Origin: Elymus sibiricus
Taxonomy: Eukaryota; Streptophyta; Magnoliopsida; Poales; Poaceae
Assembly (NCBI GenBank): GCA_039707655.1
Contig: CM077667.1
Span: 153,365,142-153,429,141, forward strand
DNA length: 64,000 bases
Direction of reading: 5' to 3'
The notes beneath the pieces were generated by a model, which had not been told where the DNA came from, did no database searches, and saw nothing but the letters and a program-made list of their open reading frames with translations. Below, in pieces: positions 1-9,145 of this stretch. The number at the start of each line of letters is the position of its first letter. Positions within the stretch are counted from its first letter, which is position 1. Position numbers and translations under genes: made by a program.

Positions 1-961
1 AGACCGGCGGGCTGGCCTCTTCGTTGAGCCTAGGTGGGGCGACGACGTGCTGCTATCCCGAGGCCGGGCATGACCCAGGAAAGTGTGTCCGGACGGAGGT
101 GATCAGGCATGTTGGAAATGCGGTGCACCCCTGCAGGGAAGAACAAACTATTCGAATAGCCATGTCCACGGTAACAGGACGACTTGGAGTTGTGCCTTGA
201 CCTTATACAACTATAACTGTGATTTAAATTTGAAATGAATTGTGGCTCCGAGATTGCTTCCTCGCAGGGAGTTGAGGAAGAATCTCTGGGCGTGGTTACT
301 TAATAAAATTGCTACAATAATATGACTATATATGAGTTACAAGTCTACTCTCTTCTAATGCTGCAAGATGCTGAAGATGCTAGTCTTTGATAGGACTAGG
401 CCTTCCCCCTATTCTTGCTTTCTGCAGTCAGTCCAGATATAACCCCTCCCCTTGATAATGTTGCATACTTAGCATAGTTCTGATGTCAGTCTTGCGAGTA
501 CTTTGGATGAGTACTCACCGCTGCTTTGCTTTCCCTTTCCCCCTCGATATGATGCCGCGTTCAGACGATGGAGCCCAGGAGTTGGAGTACGCCGGAGACG
601 ACTACTACACCACCGTTGGAGCCTACTACTACGTGGAGAACGCTGGCGCTCAGGAGTAGTTAGGAGGTTCCCAGGCAGGAGGCCTCGCCTCTTTCGATCC
701 GCTGCTTATGTTTGTGCTAGCCTTCTTAAGGAAAAACTTGTCTAACTTATGTCTGTACTCAGATATTATTTGCTTCCGCTGACTCGTGCTTGTCGAGCTT
801 TGTATTCGAGCCCTCGAGGCCCTTGGCTTGTAATATGAAGCTGTATGACTTTAATTTTGTGTCTAGTGTTGTGTTGTGATATCGATCAGCGAGTCCCTAA
901 TCTTGGTCGTACGCATTGCGTGATTGATTAGCGTACGGTCGAGATTGGGGGCGTCACAACA
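1..961. repeat. Right end of an unidentified LTR, cut by the window edge
   Basis: No coding frame of credible length or composition is present. The segment ends in GGGGGCGTCACAACA at 961; read on the other strand it begins TGTTGTGACGCCC, a normal TG...CA type LTR terminus. A new, unrelated sequence starts at 962. Orientation cannot be set because the partner LTR and any coding part are outside the window. The small frame at 503-745 has repetitive arginine-rich composition and is not taken as a gene. A Gypsy LTR is the likely identity, by resemblance of the end only. Confidence 0.55.
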
Positions 962-1228
962 GGTCTTAGACAGACAAGTCTTAGACAAGATCAAAGTAGA
1001 TGCTCTCGAGATAGAGGTAGCGAAACATCTCCCTTGTAACTGAGATCGTCATCATTATCAATATCAATCAAGCAGGATGTAGGCTTTTACCTCCACCGTG
1101 AGGGGCCGAACCTGGGTAAAATCTCGCGTCTCTCATCCCGCTCAACCCCGTTCAAGATACCACTTAGATGCGTTGGCCTCATGACTAAGTCCTCACACTA
1201 AGACATCTGCCATGACAAAACCACGACA
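962..1228 (+). repeat. 3' terminal piece of an LTR of the element C family
   Basis: This piece matches 47625-47893 by eye, including the stretch around AGGCTTTTACCTCCACCG, GGGGCCGAAC, and the shared end CATCTGCCATGACAAAACC then CACGACA. It therefore is the right end of an LTR of the Tat-type family of element C. Its left part is missing, and it abuts another broken LTR at 1229. It may be what remains of C's own 5' LTR, because A is inserted in C and C's 5' half is otherwise absent; that is inference. Confidence 0.7.
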
Positions 1229-2220
1229 AGAACCATTAGCTTGATGAAGACACAAGATTTGTTGGACCAGTTCTAGTTGCTGTGAGAACTGTACGTCTGG
1301 TTAGGGAGGCTGAGATTGCACTCAGAAGACCTCGTCTTCACCTTGTTCCCCTTGAGCCGAAGTCACTTAGACAACGCCCAGTCACTCAGGTAAGTCTTCA
1401 GGGGAGACGTCCGAAACCCGTACAAACTTGGTCACCCGGCAATCCACAATGACTCTTGGATGCTCTAGACCCAGACGCCTAACCGTCTGGAAGATCACAG
1501 TCTTCAAGTGTAATAAGTGTTTAGTTCACTCAGAATATAAGGACTTCGGTGATGCTCAAACACTCTAGCTCTAGGTGTTTAGGTTTATCCTCGCAGGATA
1601 TTTCTCCCTCAATGTCTTCGAGGTGGGTTTCTCCAAAACGACAACAGCCATATCTCTCTCTGAGCAGCCACCTACTTATGGTGGAGGGGGGGAGCTATTT
1701 ATATCCAACATGCAACCCGACCTGATATGACCAAACTGACCCTGGGTCAATGGCCAACCGACATGTGTCACAATGGTCGGATTTCAAACACACGCGAAAA
1801 CTTTACTTGGGCTACAAGTAAAGCTGACTCAACCAACTCTAAAAGAGATTTCCTCTCATTGTCTTCACTCAAAGAGACAGGTATGGGTTGTGCAACACGT
1901 CAGCGTCTGACTTCAATCACATCGACCCCACTTAACAGTACGGTGGTTCCTATGACTCAGGAAAGAAGAAACAAAACTACCAAAAGACTTCGTCTTCGCG
2001 TTTCATTATCTTCAAGCGATTATCTTCGCGTACCACCAATGGCTTCGGCCATCATCAATGTCTTCGGACATTTTTAGGGGTCATCTTCGACGGTTAAACC
2101 GAATCTCCAGGGACTTCTATCTGTGTTATCCTGTGAACTCTCACAAACACATTAGTCCCTCGACCATGTTTGTCTTCAATACTCCAAAACCAAACAAGGG
2201 TGGCACTAGATGCACTTACA
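1229..2220 (-). repeat. 3' LTR of element A, truncated
   Basis: Matches 23707-24667 along its length. On the minus strand it starts TGTAAGTGCATCTAG at 2220, directly after the polypurine tract. The last roughly 290 bases of the LTR are missing at 1229. A TATA-type box, TATAAATAG on the minus strand, lies at 1696-1703; the 5' copy has TTTAAATAG at the same place, so this copy keeps the better box. CTTCG/CGAAG-type motifs are frequent. Confidence 0.88.
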
Positions 2221-2240
2221 ATCTCCCCCTTTTTGGTGAT
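2221..2240 (-). other. Polypurine tract of element A
   Basis: On the minus strand this reads CCAAAAAGGGGGAGAT and runs directly into the LTR start TGTAAGTG. It primes plus-strand DNA synthesis. The form AAAAAGGGGGAGAT is the typical Sirevirus tract. Confidence 0.88.
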
Positions 2241-2703
2241 TGATCACAAATTGGTTGAAGTTTTCAACTGCGATAAAATATGTGGAGATAAAAACTTGGA
2301 GATTATGATTGCAAGATATACAGAGCTCCCCCTTAAGATGTGCTTATGAAGATTTTGCTTGGAATACAAAAGCACATGGCAGGTTAGAGTTTGTGGAGAT
2401 CTCCCCCTATATGTTATAATCCAATCACTATGCATTTAAATGATATTTCGAAGATAATGAAATGCATAATGAAAAATGGTTGTCTGCAGTATGGCTTCGG
2501 GAGCATATGATAAAACTTGAAGTAGCGCAAAAAGCACGATAAACATAAAGTGTGCAGACGTCCATTAGGACTTAAGTTTTACAACCCAAATAGCAAATGT
2601 TCAGAACAGGAGTTGTAAACTTAAAAAAAGTAGCAGCACCCAGCCCATATAAATAGACCCGTTTGAAGACTATCATCCAATGCATCCAGTGCTTCTCCCC
2701 CTT
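2241..2703 (-). other. Non-coding 3' region of element A with extra polypurine tracts
   Basis: No gene is supported here. Besides the tract at the LTR, G-rich purine runs on the minus strand occur near 2324-2335 (AAGGGGGAGCTC), 2399-2409 (AGGGGGAGAT) and 2694-2703 (AAAGGGGGAGAAG). Multiplied polypurine tracts upstream of the 3' LTR are a described Sirevirus feature. Confidence 0.75.
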
Positions 2704-3316
2704 TGTCATCGCATGACCAAAAAGGGACGAAGACACTGAGCACTACGCGTCCCCAGCATGAGTTGAGGTCGACGATGCAGTAGGGTCATGGTGCGTTGGT
2801 GTAGATGAGCTTGGTGCTGTGCCACGTCGCTGAGTTGATGGAGGCAGAGAGGTTGCACCATCAGCTTCATCTGCAAGCCTGACGTTGACGGAAGGTGCCG
2901 AAGAGGAGAAATCATTGTCTTCGAGCGATGGAGTCTTGCGCCACTTCTCCGTGCTGGGAGGTGGAGCACCAAATTTTTAGCATTGGTTGAAGCCATCCTC
3001 TCGAAGATCTTCCTCAGGAGCCATCATGGTCAAAGTCTTCCATGAGCGACGACTGGTTTCATAGGCCACAAAGGCATTCTGGGTGGTGAGATTTCGAATA
3101 AGGCTGATATCTTGAACCATAGAGTGCATTGTCTTCGCGTCCATTCATAGTGCCGATCCTGCTTCTGAATCAGAGATACTAGAAGTTCGTGATCTGTTTG
3201 GGCACGCTCCCTTCTAGGCAGGTTCTGGCGAGGCAGAGTGCTAGCAGTAGCTTCAGTAGCAGTGGCACATGGTCGAGGATGGCGAAATGAGACAATCAAT
3301 CTTGCCTTGGTGAGGT
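2704..3316 (-). pseudogene. C-terminal part of element A accessory gene, cut off by element B
   Basis: Broken minus-strand frames (about 3299-3030 and 2996-2706) continue the accessory gene whose earlier part lies at 12908-16185. The two parts were separated by insertion of element B, whose duplication CATAA flanks the break. The residues are basic and glutamine-rich (for example LIQKQDRHYEW) with no recognisable domain. Several frame changes are needed to read it through. That it belongs to the accessory gene is inferred from position and strand. Confidence 0.6.
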
Positions 3317-3321
3317 CATAA
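3317..3321. repeat. Target site duplication of element B (left), CATAA
   Basis: CATAA directly precedes the LTR end TGTAGGACC at 3322 and is repeated directly after the other LTR at 12903-12907. Confidence 0.95.
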
Positions 3322-4836
3322 TGTAGGACCGAAAGTATGTCTAGAGGGGGGTGCTTAGACTACTTGACCAAAAAAAAATCTAGCCTTTTCCCAATTTTGA
3401 GCGTTGGTAGATTTTAGCATTCATAGCAAGTCAAGTACACCCTACACATGCATGTCTAAGAGTATAGCAGAGGAAAGTAACAACAAGCATGAGTAGAAAG
3501 GAAGGGTTGGAGGATCAAACGCAATTGTAGACACGATGATTTTTCCCGTGGTTCCGATAGGTGGTGCTATCGTACGTCCACGTTTATGGAGTCTTCAACC
3601 CACAGAGGGTAACGGTCGCGAGGGTCCACGGAGGGCTCCTCCCATAAGGGTCCACGAAGTAGCAACCTTGACTATTCCATAACGGCTTCCGTCCACGAAG
3701 GACTAGCCTCACTATGGGTCGATCTTCATGAAGTAGGCGATCTCCTTGCCCTTACAAACTTCTTGGTTCACTCCACAACACGAAGTAGGAGGCTCCCAAG
3801 CGACACCTAACCAATCTAGGAGGCACCACCCTCCAAAAGGTAATAGGCTCGGCAATGTCGATGAACTCCTTGCTCTTGTGCTTCAAGATGATAGACTCCT
3901 CAGGACACAATCACTCTCTCACATATTTGGTTTGGTGGAAGAGATGGGATTGGTGGAAATCAACTTGGGGAGGCTAAAGATCAAGATTCATATGGTTGGA
4001 ATGGAATGGCATGATCTCAACACATGAGTAGGTGGCTCTCTCTCAGAAAACTGGATGAGGCAAGTATGGAATAGTTCTGAGTGCTTCTCTTTCGAGTAGG
4101 TTGTGGTGAAGGGGTATATATAGGCATCTCCAAAAATCCAACCGTTACACCTAAAATGACCAACTCGGTGACACCGATGTGTGAATCTCGGTGGTACCGA
4201 GTTGCTCCAAAGCTAGCAACTTTTGAATCTCGGTGAGACCGATATATAAAACTTGGTTGCACCGATAAGGTGACCAACGGTCAGATTGCCCAATCTCGGT
4301 GACGCCGATTCAACAAACTCGGTGGTACCGATTTTGTGAAACTGCATAGCATAAAGTTGGCAAGCTGAACTCGGTGGCACCGAAGCAGAATCGGTTGCAC
4401 CGAAAGGCTAGGGTTTGGCTTAGGTCTGTCTGAGTATGGGAATCGGTGGCACCGAGTGGAAAGTGTTGGTTGCACCAATTTTGGATATTTGACTTTGGAC
4501 AGACTTTTGTGGAAGAGCTTGTGGGTGTTTTTGGTGACTATCACTTGTGCACGTATGAGCATTTTGTTCACCAACAATACCTTACCCCCTTTTAATAGTA
4601 TTGGCTTTCCTATGGACTCAAAGTGATTTCTCACAAAGTAAAATGTAGAGTCCTCTTGCTTGAAGCTTTGCCAATCTATTTCCTTGCATCTTGGGGGTAT
4701 TTCCACAATCTCCACAATCCTTTTGCCAATCCTATCATTGAACTTTTCCTGAAATATGCTTAGTGGAAACATTAGTCCAATGACATATATGTTGTTATTA
4801 ATTACCAAAACCACCAAGGGAGCAAATGTGCTTTCA
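3322..4836 (-). repeat. 3' LTR of element B
   Basis: Read on the minus strand it begins TGAAAGCACATTTGCTCCC and ends GGTCCTACA. It pairs with 11387-12902. It carries an array of TCGGTGNNACCGA palindromes (about 4163-4480) followed downstream by the box TATATATA at 4115-4122 on the minus strand, which is the likely promoter of the element. Confidence 0.95.
4163..4480 (-). repeat. Palindrome array TCGGTGNNACCGA in the 3' LTR of B
   Basis: About ten copies of a short palindrome of the form (C/T/A)TCGGTGNNACCGA(G/T/A) lie in this segment, for example CTCGGTGGTACCGAG near 4187-4201. Spacing is irregular. They lie just upstream of the TATA box at 4115-4122 on the minus strand. Palindrome-rich control regions have been described in Sirevirus LTRs of maize, with other motif sequences. 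Confidence 0.88.
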
Positions 4837-4852
4837 ATCTCCCCCTTTTTGG
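4837..4852 (-). other. Polypurine tract of element B
   Basis: Minus strand ACCAAAAAGGGGGAGAT joins directly to the LTR start TGAAAGCAC. Identical in core to the tract of element A. Confidence 0.9.
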
Positions 4853-5484
4853 TAATTGATGACAACATATAGATCAAAGCTTTGACATATGATATAATCA
4901 ATGAATATAATTGTCGCTTTGAGAAGTATGTGATAAGCAAGAGCTCCCCCCTAAATTTGTGCATTATTTTAAGATTTGCGTTTGAATGCAAATGCACAAT
5001 CGATTAGGTACATGGGGCACTTCTTCCATGTCACATACAACTTGGTGGTGTGCGAGAGTAATAAGAGTTAACAATCATGGCACAACACAATCAAGCAAAG
5101 GTGAATGATCATCTCATAAGCAACATAATGATAGGAAATAGTAGCAACACACATTAAGCGTATGATCAAAACACCACATAGTTCAACACAAACAAAGCAA
5201 AAGATCAAATGTTTTTGAAAAAACGATAAAAACCAAACGCTCTCTCACTCGAAGCCTAAAGATCTATATACACTTCTCCCCCTTTGGCAACAAGTTACCA
5301 AAAAGTTCAAAGAGATATAGCTAAGCGTTCTTGGGCAGATCTCCTCCGGTTGTTGATGAAGGAGTCGAGAGAACTACGTCGGCGAAGATCTCAACTGATG
5401 TCCTGGATGGAGTTGGTGTGGCAACTGGAGGAACTGGAGCTGATGGAGCTGAGGTGACAGTAGCAGGTACTGATGAAGATGGCC
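4853..5484 (-). other. Non-coding 3' region of element B with extra polypurine tracts
   Basis: No gene is supported. Extra purine tracts on the minus strand are at about 4943-4953 (AGGGGGGAGCTC) and 5275-5286 (CCAAAGGGGGAGAAG). The frames seen here on either strand are short and shared with the LTR. Confidence 0.7.
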
Positions 5485-7446
5485 TCAAATCTGGAGCTGG
5501 CACTGTGGCTGATCTGGCCTGGGTAGTAAAGTGTGTGCCTGGCGCCTGAGAGGAGAGTCATCCTCATCATCATCATCATCAGAAGAAGACTGAGGAAGAG
5601 GCACAGAGTCAACTTCCTTCTTGAGCTCATTGACTGTCTTGGTCAGCCCATCTACCTTGTCATTAAGGGTTTTGATCCTGTTCTCAAAGATCCTGACAAG
5701 ACTGTTCTGGTTGTTCAGAATGTCCTTGATGTCCTTCTGCATGCCTTGAACTGATGAGATCAGGAGATCCATTTGCTCATTCCTGGATCTAGGGACCTGA
5801 GCACTAGTGGCTCTAGCTGCCTCTGCCTCTGCCTGTGCTTGAGCTGCAGCTGATGTGGGATGTTCCGGGTCCATCACCACAACGTTGTCCTCTAAATCTG
5901 GCTGTAGGGGCAAATGGGGTCTGTCCAGAGCAAAGATGTGCTTCTCCAGCTTGGAGTTGATGAGCATCTGAATGTAGGGTGCATAGCAGCATGAGCACTT
6001 CTGATCAACAGCAACCCTCTTCACTGTCACTACTATCAAGTCCATCACACGAATCCTGGTGTGTCTGTCAAGATGGATCAGCATGTTGATGGAATGGCCT
6101 CGAATCATCTTCTCATCTCCTGACTTGGGCATCAAAGTATGCCTCAAAATGGTGTTCATGGTGCGGAGGCCAGCTTGGAGGAAGTAGATAGAACCTAACT
6201 TGTGAGATTTCAAGTTAGCAGCAGGGATAGCATTGTACATGTCCTTCATAGCATCATGGCTCTCCTTGGATTCAGAGTAGACATCCAAGTCACCATCCCG
6301 CACCTCTAGGACTCTTAAGATGGCAGCCCATTCATCAACAGTAGACACGTATCTTGCTCCTTCTGTCATCCATACAATTCTACCATCGCCATAGAAGTGA
6401 GCAGTGGAGTAGAATTGCATGATCATCTCGTCGTTCCATGCAGTGAACTCTTTGCCAACAAACTCATCCAAGCCAATGCAATGAAAGTTGTCTTGAACAT
6501 TTGGAAAGAAATCTTCATTAGCCTTGATGTACTGCCAATCATAATATCTCATATCGCTCACAGCTGGACTCTTGTCAAGCAGCACAGTCTCATAGAAATC
6601 CTGTTGCTCCTTGGTGTAGAACCTATAGTCCACAACTGTCTTTCTCCTCTGGGCATATGGATTAATAGCTCTCCATGCCCTCAAACCAGAATCCTTCCTC
6701 TTCTTCATGTCTTCAGCAAGTGGATTGCTGGCATTGTGTTCAGGAAGGTGTGGTCTAAGCTTCATCAAAGCAAACATGGCATCCTCATCCTCAACTCTAG
6801 AGGTAGTCCCTTTGTTCTTCTCAGAAGCTGGAATCTGCCTGGATGTCCTCTTGGGTTTTTCAGCAGCAGCCTTCTTGGGGGCAGACTTGGTGCTCTTGGA
6901 GGGACCTTGCTTTGGCATAGCATCTGCCAAAAGCTTCTTTTGCCTCTTCTTGGGAGGGGCCTTGACAACCTGCTCTTCCTCCTCCTCCTCAGCAGCAGCA
7001 CTAGCAGTCTCCTCTGGGTCCTCATACATGGATGTTTGCCTGCCAGTGACATAGACAATCCTTTTCCTGGCCTTCTTCTCTCCTGCCTTCTTAGGCAATG
7101 ACTTCCTTGGGGGCTCAATGGTCATGGTAGCCCTAGCACTCTCAGGTGCTCTCATAGCTTCAGAGCTAGCATAAACCTTACTAACAGTCCTTCTGGAAGA
7201 TGTGGCTTCATTAGCAGACTTCTTAGCAGCTTTCTCTTGCTTCTTGGCAAGAACTTCCTCTGGAATAAAATCTGAGTCCTCCTCATCTGAATTCAGCTTC
7301 TTCCTGGCCCTAGTAGCAACCATGGGCAACCCATGAGAACTGGGGGTGCCTGGATCTGAAGAGGAACTAGACTCAGGACTAGTGCCTGAATCCATCTCAA
7401 CACTCTGCTCTCTAAGATCATTCTGACTGTCTTCAGTATCTGACAT
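5485..7446 (-). CDS. Sirevirus accessory protein of element B (653 residues, open)
   Basis: The first ATG of the open frame is at 7446 (start MSDTEDSQNDLREQ); the frame extends upstream to 7509 only without ATG. The N-terminal third is rich in Ser, Glu and Lys-Arg clusters (for example KKRQKK) that could act as nuclear localisation signals. The middle holds a conserved domain (about residues 250-490) with FYETVLLDKSP, RYYDWQYIKANEDFFPN and WNDEMIMQFYSTAHFY. The end has a coiled-coil (about 555-620, heptads around MQKDIKDILNNQNSLVRIFE) and an acidic SSSDDDDDEDD run. The same middle domain occurs in A's accessory gene. It occupies the place called env-like in Sireviruses, but I see no signal peptide or membrane helix, so an envelope role is not supported. 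It resembles proteins labelled putative plant transposon protein. Function unknown. Confidence 0.8.
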   Translation of the reverse strand: MSDTEDSQNDLREQSVEMDSGTSPESSSSSDPGTPSSHGLPMVATRARKKLNSDEEDSDFIPEEVLAKKQEKAAKKSANEATSSRRTVSKVYASSEAMRAPESARATMTIEPPRKSLPKKAGEKKARKRIVYVTGRQTSMYEDPEETASAAAEEEEEEQVVKAPPKKRQKKLLADAMPKQGPSKSTKSAPKKAAAEKPKRTSRQIPASEKNKGTTSRVEDEDAMFALMKLRPHLPEHNASNPLAEDMKKRKDSGLRAWRAINPYAQRRKTVVDYRFYTKEQQDFYETVLLDKSPAVSDMRYYDWQYIKANEDFFPNVQDNFHCIGLDEFVGKEFTAWNDEMIMQFYSTAHFYGDGRIVWMTEGARYVSTVDEWAAILRVLEVRDGDLDVYSESKESHDAMKDMYNAIPAANLKSHKLGSIYFLQAGLRTMNTILRHTLMPKSGDEKMIRGHSINMLIHLDRHTRIRVMDLIVVTVKRVAVDQKCSCCYAPYIQMLINSKLEKHIFALDRPHLPLQPDLEDNVVVMDPEHPTSAAAQAQAEAEAARATSAQVPRSRNEQMDLLISSVQGMQKDIKDILNNQNSLVRIFENRIKTLNDKVDGLTKTVNELKKEVDSVPLPQSSSDDDDDEDDSPLRRQAHTLLPRPDQPQCQLQI

Positions 7447-7559
7447 ACTGACCCTGTGAATAGAGTATAGAGGAGCAGAAGAAGATGAGTCATCACAAAA
7501 TGCAGCCAATTTGAAAGTTTGAACAGAAAAATCTTAGATGTAGTTCACAGCAAAAAGGG

Positions 7560-7737
7560 ATTTCGGTGTCACCGAGTCAATAATTTCGGTGCAACCGAGA
7601 CTCACAATACTCTTAACAGAAACTTGGCAGCAGTTTCGGTGGGACCGAAAACTACCACTCGGTTTCACCGAGTACTGTCCTTAGTAGCACAAAAACAAAA
7701 TCGGTGGAACCGATTTTTCTGACTCGGTATCACCGAG
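7560..7737 (-). repeat. Internal palindrome cluster 1 of element B
   Basis: Six copies of the LTR-type palindrome lie here, for example TTTCGGTGTCACCGAG near 7561, CTCGGTTTCACCGAG near 7660 and CTCGGTATCACCGAG near 7724. They lie between the internal TATA box (8076-8086) and the accessory start codon (7446), so they would fall in the 5' leader. Confidence 0.85.
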
Positions 7738-8075
7738 ATGCGATTTTGCGGGCAACTAAACCTAAAAAATTTCAATTCGCTAATCTACTGGAACTTTTAG
7801 AGGATAGAGAGGTTTGCACATGGTGGATTATCTATGGAATAATTTCAATGCGCAAGATTCGGACGGGGAGCGCAAAGAAAGATCAGATCTATACCCTAAC
7901 TTGGCGACGGATCCGCTACGGCGGCGACGGGGGTGATGATTCCGTCGGCGGCGGCGATTCCCAGCGGTGGAGACGCACGGGGAAGCAAGGACGACGACCA
8001 GGGGTCACGAGACGGCAGCATAGGGTTTTGGAGGGGGCGACGGTTTGAAGGAATTTTCAATGGTCGGGTCCGCCT
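7738..8075 (-). other. Probable 5' leader of the accessory gene of B, GC-rich
   Basis: Contains CGGCGGCGACGG-type repeats near 7918-7965 and CAAAACCCTA on the minus strand near 8021-8030, similar in style to plant 5' leaders. The matching leader in element A also contains AAAACCCTA. A leader intron is possible but no boundary is assigned. Confidence 0.5.
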
Positions 8076-8260
8076 CTTATATACCCTCGGCTGTCGGTGA
8101 CACCGATTCTAAATTTTCGGTGTCACCGAGTTCCTCAACTGTCAGCTGACAGAGAAACTCAGTGTAACCGAGAATATGGAATCGGTAGTACCGAGATAGA
8201 AAACCAGATCAACCCTAGGCATTCGGTGAGACCGATAATTTTGGGTTTGATTCCACCGAG
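8076..8260 (-). promoter_or_regulatory. Internal promoter-like block of element B: TATA box plus palindromes
   Basis: On the minus strand GGGTATATAAG occupies 8076-8086. Directly upstream (8094-8260) is a second cluster of about six TCGGTGNNACCGA-type palindromes, some imperfect. The order palindromes then TATA is the same as in B's LTR (4480-4115). This suggests an extra promoter for the accessory gene, derived from or parallel to the LTR promoter. Confidence 0.65.
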
Positions 8261-9145
8261 ATGCACTTGGGAGGTTTTAATGGTTAGTCCTTTGTCGATA
8301 CGGAACTCCGAGTGCTCCACACACAGAGGGATCGAAAAGTACTTGTTCAAATTTTGTGATGCAGCATGAATAGAATATGAGGTGAGAAAGCATAGATAAC
8401 TAGAGAGTGGTCCTAGGCATTCTTGTCCATCCAATTGGCAAAAGATAAATCAAAAACCAAATAGCAACAATTGGAGGTCCTCGAATGGGAAAAATAAATG
8501 CAGACCAACATGCTCACACAATAAGATGTCAAATGAAGTCATGGCAAACATGCACAAACATACTAGCATCTAACAAGCACTTTGGCGATGATGGAGTCAT
8601 CTATATATGAGTATATTGACTTAGGAGCCAAGTAAGAATACTTGATCATAGGTCATACTCATCATTTAAGCACAAGTGGGGTTACCACTTTTACATAAAG
8701 CATTTAATGTTGTCACATACTAAGAGATGCTTCAACTCAAGTCTTAGAGTAAAGCTCCCCCTTGATGTGACATCCCCCCATAGGAGGGAAAAACTAACCT
8801 TGGGTTTTGTCGATGAAGACTTCATGTTGGTGAGGTAGTGGTGGATGCTCAAGGTTGATGAAGATCACCAAGAGTTGGGAGCATCCTTGTTGTTTCCTTA
8901 CTCTTCTCACCTACATGGGTTAGTCCCAACACACAAGAGACAAATACAAGGATATCTATGGACATGGAGTGCAAAGCATGTGTAATGATGTCCATTGATT
9001 TATTGATTACCTTGTCCCTTGCTTACCTTTGAGGGAATGTGTGACTCCTTGAACTATTGCATAGAGTTGATGTTGATTGCAAATAGTTCTTGCCAATAAT
9101 GAATGTGAGTGAATTTCATTGGCGGAGTCACCCCTCAAGAACTCT
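8261..9145 (-). other. Spacer of element B where pol would be expected
   Basis: No coding frame with Copia motifs is found. A purine tract CAAGGGGGAGCTTTA lies at about 8753-8766 on the minus strand, like those near the 3' LTR. In complete Sireviruses gag is followed by about 4 kb of pol; here less than 0.9 kb of AT-rich non-coding sequence remains. Confidence 0.75.

Noticed and set aside
503..745. Short plus-strand frame in the first LTR
   Set aside because: Arginine- and tyrosine-rich low-complexity product inside LTR sequence; no motif.
4163..4480. Possible CRISPR-like array
   Set aside because: The repeats are short palindromes with irregular spacing, found in both LTRs of a plant retrotransposon; no fixed repeat-spacer pattern exists.
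6397..7101. Plus-strand open frame of 234 codons inside element B
   Set aside because: It is the mirror of the accessory gene on the other strand; its leucine- and serine-rich composition reflects the codons of that gene.
5485..7446. Envelope protein in element B
   Set aside because: No signal peptide, no membrane helix and no cysteine-rich ectodomain can be seen; nuclear-type basic clusters and a coiled-coil argue against it.
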